Source of the DNA: Lycium barbarum
Taxonomy: Eukaryota > Streptophyta > Magnoliopsida > Solanales > Solanaceae
Direction of reading: 5' to 3'
Assembly: GCF_019175385.1 (NCBI RefSeq)
Contig: NC_083346.1
Location: 87,372,543 to 87,436,542, forward strand
Length of the DNA stretch: 64,000 nt
Position 1 is the stretch's first letter. Every line of letters begins with the position of its first letter. Shown piece after piece: positions 46,531 through 58,263 of the stretch. The notes under the pieces were generated by a model that saw nothing but the letters and a program-made list of their open reading frames with translations, had not been told where the DNA came from and ran no database searches. The position numbers and the translations under genes were made by a program.

Positions 46531-47149
46531 AGATATTCCAGTTTGTCTAGGTATATTTTGATGTCATTGTACCATGGCTTGCCATCCGACTCTGCTTCTA
46601 CGTGGCAACAATGAGCATGCTCTTAGCTTATCCTCAGCGGGTTAATGTGACTGCTTTCAGGATGTTGGATCATTGACGCTATTGTGGCCAACGCATCCGC
46701 AAACTCGTTCTGAGCTCTTGGAGTATGTTGGAACTCAATATTTCTGAATTTCTTGCACAACCTTCATGCCAAGTTTACGTATGGCAAGATCTTTTCGTTT
46801 CTGGTGGCCCATTCGCCTTGTACCTGATGAATTAGTAGGTCGGAATCTCAAATGACCAACAATTCATCGATGTCTATATACTGTGCCATTCTGAGATCTA
46901 AAATGCAGGCCTCATATTCAGCCATGTTATTGGTACAACGGAACTGGAGCTTCGCGGCCATCGAGTAATGTTGCCCATTTTTTGATATTAGAACTGCTCG
47001 TATTCAGGAACCTTTGCAGTTGACTGCTCCATCAAAGATTAATTTCTAGCCTGTGTATGGTTCCACTACCTCATCTTCTATGGATGATACCCCTTCGTCT
47101 GCGAAATGAGTGCGGAGGAGTTCAAGTTCTTCATCCACAAGACTTTCGG
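46531..47149 (-). pseudogene. Ogre element A second (archaeal-type) RNase H
   Basis: In sense: CTNNMAEYEACI, then DSDLLIHQVQGEWATRNEKI, then HTPRAQNEFADALATIASM. These are the motifs of the additional RNase H that defines the Tat group. Stops lie between them (for example before DSDLL and in the linker). The same module is open in element B (about 59950-60370). Confidence 0.78.
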
Positions 47150-47470
47150 CTAGGAGGTCTGCCAAGCTTGTCCTTTAACGGCCTTTTGTGCTATGTATAC
47201 AATGTTGAATTCACTCAACAACATTTGCCATTTGGCCAACTTCCCGATGGGCATAGGCTGACGGAAGATATGCCTCAATGGATCCATCTTGGATATGAGG
47301 TGAGTGGTATAGGAAGACAAATAATGTCTCAATTTCTGGGCAACCCAAGGTAAAGCACAACATGTTTTCTCCACTATCGTATATTTTGTCTCACAGGCGG
47401 TGAACTTTTTGCTCAGGTAGTAAATGGCATGTTCCTTTTTCCCTTCTTCATCTGTTTTCCTAAGGCGCAT
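47150..47470 (-). pseudogene. Ogre element A first RNase H, C-terminal part
   Basis: The frame reads HAIYYLSKKFTACETKYT, then CCALPWVAQKLRHYLSSY, then QPMPIGKLAKWQMLLSEFN, and VKGQAW at the end. It is the second half of the first RNase H and its connection, leading to the second RNase H. It overlaps the previous frame by a shift near 47440. Confidence 0.8.
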
Positions 47471-48510
47471 CCGATGGCATTTTCAGCAACCGATAAGTAT
47501 AGCAACAGTGGACTCCCAGGCCTTGGTTGTACCAAGACTGGTGGATTGGACAGGTATCTCTTGATAGTATCAAATACCTCTTGGAACTCTTCTGTCCATT
47601 TTTTGGGAGTGGCTTTCTTCAAAAGCTTGAGGATGGGCTCCACAATGATGGTGGATTGAGCTATGAATCGTCCAATGTAATTTAACCATCCCAGGAAGCT
47701 CATGACTTCCTTCTTGGCTTGGGGAGGGGGTAATTCTTGGATTTATTTGATCTTTGTTGGGTCTTGCTCTATGCCCCTTCACTGACTATAAACCTCAGTA
47801 TATTTTCGATCGGTACCCCGAACGCACATTTAGCCGAGTTCAATTTCAAGTTGAACTTTCGGAGCCTATCGAAGAATCCTCAAATGAGTAGTATGCTCCG
47901 CATTTTCCCTTGATGTGATAATGACGTCATCCACATATACTTCAATTTCTCTATGAATCATGTCATGGAAAATGGTGGTCATGGCTCTCATGTAGGTTGC
48001 GCCGGCATTTTTAAGGCCGAAGGGCATTACTCTGTAATGGTATACTCCCCATGGAGTGATGAAGGCTATTTTCTCCGCGTCCTCTCATTCCATCAGGATT
48101 TGATGGTAACCGGTGAAACAATCCACAAATGATTGTAGCTCGTGCTTGGCATAGTTATCTATGAGTATGTGGATGTTTGGCAGCGGGAAATTTTCCTTTG
48201 GAATGGCTTTGTTGAGATCCCGGTAATTCACACAGATCCTTAGCTTTCCATTTTTTTTGTGTACCGGCACTATGTTTGCCAACCAGGTGGGGTATGAGGT
48301 TAGTTCTACGACCTCGAACTTGATTTGCTTTTCTACCTTATCCTTGATGTAGATATTTAGGTCCGACTTGAATTGTCGGGTTTTCTGTTTTACAGGAACG
48401 AAACTCATGTTGATAGGTAGCTTGTGGGGTACTACGCTGGTACTTAGCCCTGGCATGTCGACGTATGACCACGCGAAGATATCCACGTATTCCTTCAGTA
48501 GGTTTATCAA
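47413..48510 (-). pseudogene. Ogre element A reverse transcriptase
   Basis: 48510-48085 encodes FAWSYVDMPGLS, VNYRDLNKAIPKENFPLPN and VDCFTGYHQILM. After a break at about 48085, YVDDV at about 47930 carries the catalytic pair. 47703-47413 gives MSFLGWLNYIGRFIAQS and LLLYLSVAENAIGCAL. At the latter the first catalytic Asp of RNase H is replaced by Ser, as in element B, which is typical of Tat elements that rely on the second RNase H. Stops at 48090 and 47740 and shifts inactivate it. Confidence 0.82.
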
Positions 48511-48555
48511 TTCTTCTTTTAAAGGTGCTGCTAGGTGTGCACTTATCCCTGTCTC

Positions 48556-48804
48556 TTAGATATTCTCTTCGTCACATAGATTTGTGGCTTCTGTTTCGTC
48601 CATGTTTGGTTTCCGCTCACTTTCTAACTGCTCTACCTCTTCTGCGAGACCCTTGGGTAACATTATGGTCTCATCATATTCCTCGTACTCTTCTTCCTCT
48701 ACGCTGCTCGACTCATTCGTTTCGCAGCATGTCATGACATTTAGGGTTGTTTCATCCTTTTTATTAGTGAAAAATTCAAAGCAAAGTATGTTAGTGTAAA
48801 ACAT
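48556..48804 (-). pseudogene. Ogre element A acidic linker before RT
   Basis: It reads NVMTCCETNESSS, then EEEEYEEYDETI and MDETEATNL. The equivalent in element B (62056-61800) has NVMTCYKI and NLEETEAINL. This acid-rich stretch joins the G-patch to RT. Function unknown. Confidence 0.65.
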
Positions 48805-49182
48805 GCATGCGCAATAAATAAATAAAATTATTTTGATTAAACCAAGGCTTTTTTTGATTTAGATTAATAGATGTACAAACTGTGGTCCTGGTTTGGATCA
48901 ACATCAAGCCATTTCTATTTTTGAAAATATTACGAGGTACATAGAATGATAAAAAATGAGTAATCGGGCCTCGACTGATTCTCCCTATTTTCAAAATAAA
49001 TTCATCTTTTTTTACCGACGAGCCAGTAACGAGGTAGAGGTCCAATTGGACAGCTGCTCGCCCCGATCTGCGTCTCTGATGGTGGATGTCTCTACATATT
49101 CTTCTAAGATGATTCAGCAATCTTCTTCTTAGAATAGCATCCCTATCCCTTCTTCAACGCCAGCATCGTTCGGCATAGGCAT

Positions 49183-50053
49183 TCAGAAAGAAAATGACTG
49201 GTACATGTTACAAATGGGTTTGCGGAGATCTGTGGCCTCTTGCCTCTTCTTAGTAGGTATCTCATCTTCTGTTGGGACATATCCCAGTCCGAAACGAAAA
49301 TTATCTTGGTAAAAGGGAATTAACTCAGTAATGTCATGCAAATTCTTTCCCAGACCTTTCCCGGGTTCGAACCCATTCAAGAGCATAGTTGAAGCAATTA
49401 TCTTATATACTACCAGCATGGGAGTCTCGGGGTGTTCAATTTTGTGAGCAGCCTCTACGAGTTCCATTACTTGGAAATCCGTTCCTTTGGGTGCCGCTTT
49501 GATGATAGGCAAGGAATTATTTGGATAATTATGCATGCTTGCCTCTCCACGGATTATCACTTCTTGTTCTCCCTAGACGAATTTCAAAGACTGGTGAAGT
49601 GAAGATGGTATCGCTCCTACCATATGGATCCATGGCCTCCCCAAGAGTAGACTGTAGTTGGGTGGTATTTCCATAACCTGAAACTCGGTAGTGAACTCTG
49701 CTGAATGTCCAAGTCCACTACTCCGGTGGCATCACATCGGCCTCCGTCAAATGCTCTTATATTAGTGTGGTATAACGAACCTTTCCAAGGTCATATCCAA
49801 GCTAAGCTAGGGTAGATTCGGGATAAATATTGAGTCCCACTTTGTTGTCGATCAGCACAAGAGTCACCACCTTGTTGCGGCACATGACAGTGATGTGCAG
49901 TGCTTTGTTGTGATCCGTGCCTTCCTTGGGCAACTCCTTTTCCGTGAAGGTAATTCGGTGTTCCTCCATAACATGGGCGACCATTTTGGCCAGATTTTGA
50001 ATACTCATCCTAGCTGGGACGTAGGCTTCCTCCAACGCCTTCATCAGAGCCAA
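49183..50053 (-). pseudogene. Ogre element A protease and G-patch
   Basis: 50053-49802 holds MKALEEAYVPA, HNKALHITVMCRNK and VLIDNKVGLNIYP, where the site residues D-G-G are changed to D-N-K, so the protease is dead. The second half (about 49620-49700) is shifted. 49560-49183 holds the G-patch: NGFEPGKGLGKNL and then FGLGYVPTEDE. It is colinear with the intact + strand frame at 9000-10097. Confidence 0.82.
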
Positions 50054-50552
50054 GAGGTGCTAGGGTGAACTTTGTAAAAGTGCCACCATTGAGATTTGGA
50101 CCGGCCTTTTCTTTAGGTGCTCCACAGTGGAGTATTCATTGGGCTACATCCGGTGCTAGAAATCTTCAGCTTCACCCTCAGTGATCGCCCTTTTCTGATT
50201 CTCTTTCTTCGAGGTGCCCCTTGGGCTAGATCTTCGGGAGTATAACACCTTCTCGATCTTGTAATTCTATGGGCCACAGCGACTTGGACCACAAATTATT
50301 TTCGAGGCGGTGCAGGGGTTACTTGGGCCACATGCGCAACAACCGACGCAGGGATTAGCACTTTGAATAGTGAGCGTTCTTATAGATAAAGCGACGCCAC
50401 TGTGCGCTAAAGTTCTCTCATGGTTCTTGGATTGTAGGCTTGCCTGCGATGCAAACCTCTTCTTTTTCAATCAAATGAATCACGTTGCTGCCATGGTTTG
50501 GCAAGAGGTTGGTGTTCACATTTGGAGGAGCTGTTTGGAGCACAATCTCCTT
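50054..50552 (-). pseudogene. Ogre element A gag-protease spacer
   Basis: This is broken coding sequence between the gag knuckle and the protease. Frames such as 50470-50267 are shifted and without recognisable domains. Element B has an open equivalent (63845 to about 63400). Confidence 0.5.
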
Positions 50553-51706
50553 TCAGTCAATCGTGTCTTGTATCTTATACTTGAAATTGATACAGTCCTC
50601 AGTACTGTGTCCTATGCCATTACAATGGTAGGCACATGCTTGGTCAGCTCGGTAGAACCAGTTCTTTAGGTCAACGACCTTTGGGGGAAGCGTTTGGATC
50701 ATCCCGACCGCGCTCAATGTTTTGAACAAATCAGTCCGTGATTCCATTAATGGAGTGAACACGAGGGTAGGATTTTCTTCGAAGTTCTGACATGGCGCAT
50801 TATAGGTATTTGGTGGTGGCTGATTTTGGTAGGTATTAGGTTGGTTATTTTGTGAAGGACGGTAAGCTGGTGGGGGGGGGGGGGTTGATAATTTGGCTGT
50901 AGAGCTTGGTAATTTGGGGGAGATAATTGGAAGGTATTTTTTGGGGTTTGGTAATTTGGCGATGGTGTTTGGAAGGTCGGCTGCACGTAATATACGGGCA
51001 CCGTATTGTAAGGAGCAGGTATGTAAGTATTTGGGGGAGTTGAAGCATCTGCTTCCATCGGGAATTCTTCCCTTGTTTTGGGTTTTAGGCTAGGAGTGTG
51101 GGATATGCCTGCCACGTCTTTCTTTTTCTTCCCTATAAACCCAATCGAGCTTGACCCAGTGGACTTTCCAGTCATGCTTATGATTCGGCCTGTTTTGAGA
51201 CCATCTTCTATAGCTTCTTCCATTTTGACTAGTTCAGAGAATGGTCTTCTGGCCATTGAAAGTATTCTGTCATAGAAATCTGTTTCTTGCGAACGGATGA
51301 ATACTGACACCAGTTCTTCCTCACCAATTGGCGGGTTTACCCGAGCAACTTCTGTTCTCCACCTACTTGTATATTCGCAGCAATTCTCAGTGGATTTCTG
51401 TTTGACCTTTTCCAAATAATACCTGTCCGGTACCGTTTTCATGTTAAAGGGAAGTCTTTCCATGAAGGCAGTAGCCATGTCTTCCCATGTAATCCAATAG
51501 TGAATGTCTTGCGCCGTGAACCATTCTGAGGCTTCCCCGCTCAAACTTAGGCTGAACAGCCTCATGATGAGCGATTGAATGTCACGGACACCGACCAATT
51601 GGTCACAATAGGCCCGTAGATGTGCTTTCGGATTGCCCATCCCATTAAATAGCTCAAAAGGTGGCCCCATGAAGCCTTCGGTTAAATCCAATTTGGATGC
51701 ATACAC
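50553..51706 (-). pseudogene. Ogre element A gag
   Basis: 51706-50747 is a 319-codon frame with a typical capsid region: FELFNGMGNPKAHLRAYCD, LSGEASEWF and SRWRTEVARVNPP. A Pro/Gln/Tyr-rich tail follows. The next frame, 50762-50553, carries CAYHCNGIGHSTEDC, a knuckle of the form C-x2-H-x4-G-H-x4-C. A 13-G run (50872-50884) lies in the tail and probably caused the shift there. Confidence 0.82.
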
Positions 51707-52032
51707 AAGTCGTCATAACTTAGGCCAATGCTTGTGTGAGTGGTTTTAATGGTTCGCTCCAGCATTGCAGTCATCTTTCGCTTGAGCCTCTCATCTTGTT
51801 TTTCCTACTCGGACTTCTATGCTTTTTCCATCTCCTCGTAGTGATCAATTTCTTGATCGGGTGAAAAAGTGCCTGGGGTGACAGGTGTGTGGAAGAAAAC
51901 AGCAGGGCGAGTTCGGTGAGCAGGGGTAGTTTTGGCGGTTGGTAGCTAGATGATGCTTGGCTGTGTAGTGATATCAGGATGGGTGTTTTGTAGTGCTGGG
52001 TAAGAGGGGATAGAGTGAGCAGTCTTGGGAAT

Positions 52033-52480
52033 TTAGATAGTGTTAAGTGGTGTTAGGGTATGGCAAGAAGTACCAATGTGACCCTCGTGAATTGGGGTGA
52101 ATGGTATGGTAGTCACAGTGGACTGGATGGGAAAATGATTAGGTAATAGTGAGTTCAGAGATGGAAAAAACGGTGGAGGCCTTCTTTCTTCAGCAGGGGA
52201 CCTCTCGGGCAGTATTAGCAGCTTTGTTTCACGCCACTTCCTCTTGAAGATGGGCGATTTTCTCAAACATAATTTTCATGACATCTTCTGTAGGTGATGA
52301 CTCAGGCAGCTCACGCACAAGCGATTCTCTGAGAGCAATGTCAGTAAGGGTAGTTTCGTTCTCTGATATACCAGTTATCGTTTCTTTGCCTTTATCTTGT
52401 CGGGATAGGGATGCTATTGCAGCTTTGGATCTTGTGAAGTATGCCAGTGTGAACCCGAATCAACCTCTCTTTCTATAAGA
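52033..52480 (-). pseudogene. Ogre element A gag N-terminus
   Basis: In sense, starting near 52440: ASLSRQDKGKETITGISENE, then TLTDIALRESLVRELPES and EDVMKIMFEKIAHLQEEVA before TGA near 52230. It is a helical, acidic N-terminal gag segment. Beyond the stop the sequence is degenerate to 51706. Confidence 0.6.
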
Positions 52481-52712
52481 AAATAATAACTCAAAGGAAA
52501 ACAGAGTTAGTTTCGTTAGGTAATAGAAAGATAATCGAGATATTACACGTAGTTGACAGTTTTAAAAAAAAAACACTTAGCATATAAATAATCATATGTT
52601 TGATTTAAATGCTCAATTGATCTCTTGTACCAGGTCTTAGGTACTTGGGCTTTGTTAAGTGAGCGAAATATAATATTTATAATATATAGGGACCGAGTCT
52701 TATGTAGACTGC

Positions 52713-52853
52713 CTACGTATCCCTTCGCGGGAAATCAGGCCCTTCCGTAGTTCGGTTTACATAAGACAAGACTCCCTACCTTAAACCTACCCGTGACCAG
52801 GCTCGATAGGGGCTTCCTGCGTATCCCTCCTTGGGACAATCAAGTCTGCGCAG
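52713..52853 (-). repeat. Two copies of the two-hairpin module before gag
   Basis: The first runs 52713-52750 with CTACG/CGTAG, inner TCCC/GGGA, and in sense AGTCT/AGACT after it. The second runs 52817-52853 with CTGCG/CGCAG, a paired double change, and inner TCCC/GGGA. Unlike the others these lie upstream of gag, between it and the ORF1-like region. Confidence 0.8.
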
Positions 52854-53039
52854 TTTCATTTAAAAAAAAATGAGGGGGGGGGGGGGGGGATATCCGTATT
52901 AAGTACACAAAATGGGATCCCTAAAACTACCCAAAAGATGACCTTTCTTTTGAGGTCAAAGCAGGGTTTGTCCGTTCAAACCTATCCTGACCCTAAAGGC
53001 CCTAAATCCTAATACTGAGGTGGGAGCACCAACTAAATG

Positions 53040-53997
53040 GCGCCTTTGTGGACCAGGTTCTCTACCTCAAACTTGAATGCACCGCACTCTTCTATGTCGT
53101 GCCCAAAATCTCCAGAATGGTACAAACACATTTTGTGACGGCTAACTCCTTCAGTTTGAGCCCTTCTAGTTTTAATGGGGCTAACTTTCCCGACTCTGAC
53201 CAACTTTTGAAAGATGTGGCATAAGAGTCCTTAAACACTATAAAGTGATAACACCAAATGTGAATGTTCAGTGTAATCCTTTCGGTTGGGGAGATGCTGT
53301 CGTGGACCAAAAGTGACTGTGGGCCCTACATCTTAGTGATGCTTTTCTTATCTATCAACTCGATGAGTCTTCTTTTGAAGGACAAACATTCGTTGATGCT
53401 GTGCCCAGCCTGATCCCGGTGATAATGGCATATCTTGTGAGCGACAATCTGAGCACACGGTGGTAACCTGTCGAAGCTGATACTGACTAGCCCTTTGCTT
53501 CGAAACTTGATCATCATCTCCTCACTTGTTATGTGCTTAGGCGAGACGCGGTAGGGACAATCCAATGCCTTAAGCACAATGGCCCACCATTCAAGCGAAG
53601 TTGGTCAGACATGCTCTATTTGTTCTTCGGGCTCTCCCCTGGGACTGGATGGCGCAACAGAAGTTCCTTCTCTTTTTGTGCCAAGTAGTGCAGCAGAGGT
53701 AGCTTCCCTTGATGGCCAAGTAGGTTCCTGCGGGTCCAATTCCATTTCTTCCTCTTCAGACTCCTCCATTATCGTGATGTACTCCGGAAGGATCGCTTTT
53801 CCCTCATCTAGGATGTTCTCTCCTTGAGTTTCAATTGGTTCCTTGGGCGGACTTTCTGCCGAATCGATTAACTCATCAGCCTCTTTGATCTTGACCTTGA
53901 CTGCTCGGATTTGCTTTTCGAGATCCTGAATCTTTCGGCGAAGCGAGACCTCATTCTTTATCATAACTTCCAGCTCTAGTGCGTTCTTGGTGTTCAT
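53040..53997 (-). pseudogene. Ogre ORF1-like region, element A
   Basis: Three broken frames lie here. 53997-53605 starts MNTKNALELEVMIKNEVSLR, a heptad-rich, likely coiled-coil start, with an acidic tail. 53577-53326 holds PYRVSPKHITSEEMM and the knuckle-like CHYHRDQAGHSINEC. A second knuckle-like CLYHSGDFGHDIEEC lies near 53090-53135 in a third frame. Ogre elements are known to carry an extra frame of unknown function before gag, and this fits by position. The two C-x2-H-x4-GH-x4-C motifs suggest nucleic-acid binding. It may instead be a displaced gag C-terminus. Confidence 0.55.
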
Positions 53998-55092
53998 CTT
54001 CAGATTCTGAGAAGGTTGCTAGACTTAGTACAGGTATATTTTTTCATTGTTTTTCTTTAGGAGAGTGGACGGTACTTGAGATCAATTATGCATTTAGGCG
54101 AAACATATAAAAGCAAGTGAGTCACAAAAAGCAGTTTATAAAATTTACACTACTCACGCTCCTAAACATACTAATCGTTAGAAACATAAATGTGCCATTT
54201 GAAACAAACCGTTGCCCCTTAATCATTAATAATAATATTCTTCCCCAAAGGGGTACAAAAGATAATGTCAATACAATACATAAAGTATATCAGCAAAAGC
54301 GTCCTCCGGTGGTGGATGATGAAGCCCGATCTCGATCGGTCTGGCCTTTTTCGCCTTTCAGAGGGTAGTCTAGATATGAAGATAGGCCGACGTCCAAGTG
54401 GCTTCCATCAGAAACCCCTTCTGTGTGAAAGTCAGCAGAGCAACATCATCTAAATTTTTCTTCATCCGATCGTCAAGCTCAACCAACAGTCACTAGTAAG
54501 CTTTAATTCATGTCTCAAACTTTCTATGACGGCTTTTATTTTAGTCTTAGTGCCTAGTAACTAATGATTGAAATCTTTAAAACTTCATTATGTGAGTGTT
54601 ATAACACAATAACATGATAAGCTTAATAAAACATCAAACAATCAGCCTTTATACTAACATGAACAACATCAACATGTATATGCTAACTAGACTCATGAAA
54701 CAATGACTCTAAAACAACTTTTAAAATAATCATTCACAAGTTAACACATAGGGTAAGATAGAGATAGGAATAAAAAAAATGAACTAAAATAGAGTATTAC
54801 CTTTTCAAGGGGCAACCTAAGGATCAAATAAGGGGGATTAGATCAACACTTCAACAAGCACTTGAAAAACCCTTTAAAAGATTTCTTTCTTTCTTTCCTT
54901 TTTTTCAAATTCTTCTTATATATTAGTATATACTATAGTTTTCTCTTGTGTTTTCAGTAGAGCATGGTATATTGAAATGTATATGTTATGCATTATAAGG
55001 TATATTTCATGTATATAGGCTATACATTTTCAGAATTTTTTAGGAGATTTTTTCAGAGAAAAAGGGATCCCTCAAATGGCCAAAAGACTTTC

Positions 55093-55100
55093 TACTTATA
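55093..55100 (-). promoter_or_regulatory. TATA-like box of the minus-strand Ogre LTR
   Basis: In sense TATAAGTA lies within TTGCTATAAGTAGAAAG, followed by a purine/pyrimidine-mixed leader. Position suggests U3 of about 1.1 kb, like the + strand Ogre LTR. Confidence 0.5.
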
Positions 55101-55750
55101 GCAACTTAAGTAGGGTTTTAAGGACAGACCTGGAAAAATCCCATTCTTACCCTAATTTAAAACTCCTCCCATTCAACTTTAGAAAAGCCAACTCGATTTT
55201 CTCACAATTTTTCCCAAATTTGTACCCCTATCTAATCACAAATACATACTAAATCACATAATAAAAAAATTGTACCCTAAGATCAAATAGATCAGCCAAA
55301 AAATGAAATAGTACATTTAGTCATACAACAAAACAAAAAATACAACATCTCAATGGTACAAAACGTACATAAATAGATAAAATCCCCCAAACCTAGTAAT
55401 CAATTTTGGAAGGGACCCATGGGAAATTACCCTAGGTCCTTCACACTTTGTGGGTAGTGCACAAGTTGGCTAGAGGCTCAAGGCCTTGCCCATGGCTACT
55501 ACACACGTGAAGGACCGGAGCAGCATCCCCATCCCCTATTCGGGTAACAATTCAAAGATCAAACAGACGAAATATGCGAAAATAAACCTAGTAACCATAA
55601 GAAAACAAGATAGAGGGTGAAAACCCCCAAGAATCCGTCGTAAAACAGCCATGAGACGACGTGAATTAGCCCAGAGACCAAACCCTAATGCCGTTGCCAT
55701 TCTCTCTCAAAAGAGAGAAGAGGAGTCGAGTGGAAACAAAAGAAATGATA

Positions 55751-55837
55751 GGGGGGAGGTGGGGGGGGGGGGGGGGGGGAATAGTTTATTAAGTTAAACT
55801 TCCCCCCTTTTATTTTAATAGATTCCCCCCCCCCCCC
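55751..55837. repeat. Long G run followed by long C run
   Basis: GGGGGGAGGT then 19 G (55761-55779), a 45-bp A/T-rich spacer with CCCCCC at 55803, then 13 C (55825-55837). The runs can pair with each other as a hairpin, or the G run can form quadruplexes. Confidence 0.85.
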
Positions 55838-56223
55838 TCCAAGTTTTACAAAATTAAAATCAGAACCCTCCCCTCTTAATATAAACCATATAATAACTAA
55901 GTGATATAAACTGTATTGATATAGTTCCGGATAATTTTTAGGACGGTTAAAAATGCGGTCAAAATGAGCCGTAATTCATTTGTCATCATAATTAATAATT
56001 TTCCCGACTTAGACAGAGCGGGATATGTATTCTCTTTCTGAATAATATTTATGAAAGTAAATAACTCGTAATTTCTTGTAATAATAATTAAACGTCAATT
56101 TTTGCAATTACCTTGGGATTTTTAAATTCTTAAATTTTTTAAGGGCATCCTTATTCCGCCTTGGACTCGGGAAGTTTGAAAATTAAAATATGCATTTTAT
56201 GAGTTGAAAATTAGGTGTCAACA

Positions 56224-56237
56224 ATTGCCCCTTCGAA
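56224..56237 (-). promoter_or_regulatory. Polypurine tract of element B
   Basis: In sense TTCGAAGGGGCAAT directly precedes TGTTGACACC. Confidence 0.75.
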
Positions 56238-56365
56238 GTTCAAGGATGGCAAGGCCATCCTTGAGCTACGAATTTGACAAACCTAATTTTTACCGAATAA
56301 CAGAAATCACAGCCTTTTTTGCGCGATATTTCGGAAGTAGGGCCAGACCCTGGTTTCTGGGCTTC

Positions 56366-56548
56366 CTACATATCTCAGGCTAAATGAGAATTCGGGCCAC
56401 TTGTAGTTCTGACTGCATGAGGACTATGAAATGAAGAGTTTTCTTTAAACTATCCCGAGATGTCCCAAGATAATTATAGGAATATGGCCGAGCCTCGAAA
56501 CTTGAGTAGCCTACATATCCCTGGCTTTGGGAACCAGGACAATTTTAG
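56366..56548 (-). repeat. Two copies of the two-hairpin module near the 3' LTR
   Basis: The first runs 56366-56406 with CTACA/TGTAG, inner TCTCA/TGAGA (both changed in a paired way) and then GCCC/GGGT. The second, 56511-56548, keeps only CTA/TAG outside but a full inner TCCC/GGGA. Confidence 0.68.
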
Positions 56549-57829
56549 TTCGACTCGATAGCCTGAAAAGGAATATCCATTTATGTGGGAACCCATTTGG
56601 ATATTTCCGGTTGAAAATCCAAACCGGAGGCAGTTTTTGGAAAGGACTTATTAGTGCTGATGCTTGAAATGATCTCCAATCCCCGGTGTAAAAAACTTGA
56701 CTCTCGCACACAGTTTTTGACCGGTTGCCCAAGAAAAAGTTCTACGTATGCTCCGCATGTTTTGAATCTGGCTTTTGCTTCTATCTTCGGTAGCTTCTAG
56801 CTCGTTTCCAAGTGCTGAGTCCTGCGTGTTAGTCTTTTGAAAATTTTGATCTTAATGTAGTCATACCTGTGTGGCATTTTGCCATTTTGTTGACATTGTA
56901 GTCATCCTCCACTATTACATTCGCCCTTTCGCAAACTCTAGTCCGTCTTCTTTCCTTTTCTCATGTAATTGTGTGTTTTTGTATATATTTTTTGAAAAAT
57001 AATCTACTCTGGATAATAATCATGATACTTTGACCGACTCTTTTTTCATCGTCTTCAGATGTTTCCATCGTTCAATGATAACTTCTGTTGGGATCTGGGT
57101 CGGGCTATCCCACATTTCTGGGAACCTACACACCCCAGTCCAGTTGTCGTTTTCGTAAGTCAATATGTCAATCATGAAACCCATGTTTTCTCTTGCGGGG
57201 CCATTTTTGTTTCTTACGACGTCCACTACCCTCGAAAATTTGGCGTCACATCATGTTTCCATATAGCGATGACTGTTCAAATCTGGTGTCGCATGTCCCG
57301 TTATCCGCATACGGTGATCGCGGTATATCAGTTGGTCTAACATCACCTATAGTCAAAAATACCCAGATGTAGACTGCACATCAGAGTGCGGCATCATATT
57401 CCTCTGATGATGATGATTGCTAACCCCTGTGTACAGAATTACAAAATTTAGTCAGAATTTTCAAGTTAACTACTGCATATTCAAGTGCGAAGCCTTTTCT
57501 CATGACTACCACTATCCCTGAACCATGATTACTTTAACTTGAAATACACTGCAATAGCGACCGCAAATCTTGATGTAGGAATCACATTCGTATTTCAATG
57601 ATAGCGGACATCAAGCTTGAAATTATGGCTATATATATGGATGACAACTCAGCCCCTTCGGCACGTAGTCATTTAATCAATATCGTCATCTTGAGGAATG
57701 AAGCTCACCTCGGTGGCAAGACTTACACCTTCCTTTTTTTACTCCGGGGAAGAATACTCGCCCGTCGACAGGATTCACATCTTCCAAAAGGACTAGACTC
57801 GATTGTGAGTAACAACATACAATCTCGTT
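56549..57829 (-). other. Element B 3' region, non-coding
   Basis: No coding frame is convincing (short frames at 57020-57340 lack any domain). No tandem array of the kind seen in A or the + strand Ogre was noticed here; a TTC microsatellite takes that place. Confidence 0.5.
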
Positions 57830-57878
57830 TCTTCTTCTTCTTCTTCTTCTTCTTCTTCTTCTTCTTCTTCTTCTTCTT

Positions 57879-57908
<30 letters not shown>
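57829..57908 (+). repeat. (TTC)n microsatellite, about 26 units
   Basis: An uninterrupted TTC run (GAA in element sense). It creates a poly-Phe frame (57598-58005) that is an artefact. Confidence 0.97.
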
Positions 57909-57909
<1 letters not shown>

Positions 57910-57954
57910 ATCTCGACTCAAGTTTGTATATGTCTTTCTACCAACTCAAGTTTT

Positions 57955-58150
57955 GTAATGTCGATGGAATTTTTAAGACCCTCTCAAAAAATTTCTCCAG
58001 TGTAAGTGTGTACTCGTTATTTCTTTATTTCGCCGCGTTTGAGGAATTTTTGAGATCTTTCTCAAAAATTCTGCCCCATTGTAGAAATTTAAATCCGTCC
58101 ATTCCTCAGAACTGATATATATTTAAAGGATTTTGACGTCCTCTGAAAAT
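57955..58150 (-). repeat. Three copies of the AACTGGGGCA hairpin module (element B)
   Basis: Copies lie at about 57966-58000, 58028-58080 and 58118-58160. The second has perfect 12-bp arms in sense (GAATTTTTGAGA/TCTCAAAAATTC) preceded by AATGGGGCA; the third is weaker (AACTGGGG then ATTTTC..GTCAAAAT). Confidence 0.72.
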
Positions 58151-58263
58151 TTTCCCCAGTTCCTTGTGGGGTTACCTTTATCTCTCTTTTTGCCAAATTA
58201 TTTATGATGTTTTCTAAGGTTTATTGTGAATTTTATTTGGAATGACTGAGCTCGGGAGAGCGC

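Larger units (their letters stand above)
53998..56223 (-). mobile_element. Ogre LTR, 3' LTR of element B and likely 5' LTR of element A
   Basis: In sense it begins TGTTGACACC at 56223, directly after the polypurine tract of element B. It runs towards element A, whose ORF1-like frame starts at 53997. Only about 2.2 kb separates the two, too little for two LTRs, so one LTR seems shared. Its CA end and a primer site were not recognised; the true end may be up to a few hundred bases above 53998. It includes a TATA-like box at 55093-55100 and long G and C runs (55761-55837). Confidence 0.65.

Noticed and set aside
57598..58005. 135-codon frame with a long Phe run
   Set aside because: It is an artefact of the TTC microsatellite.
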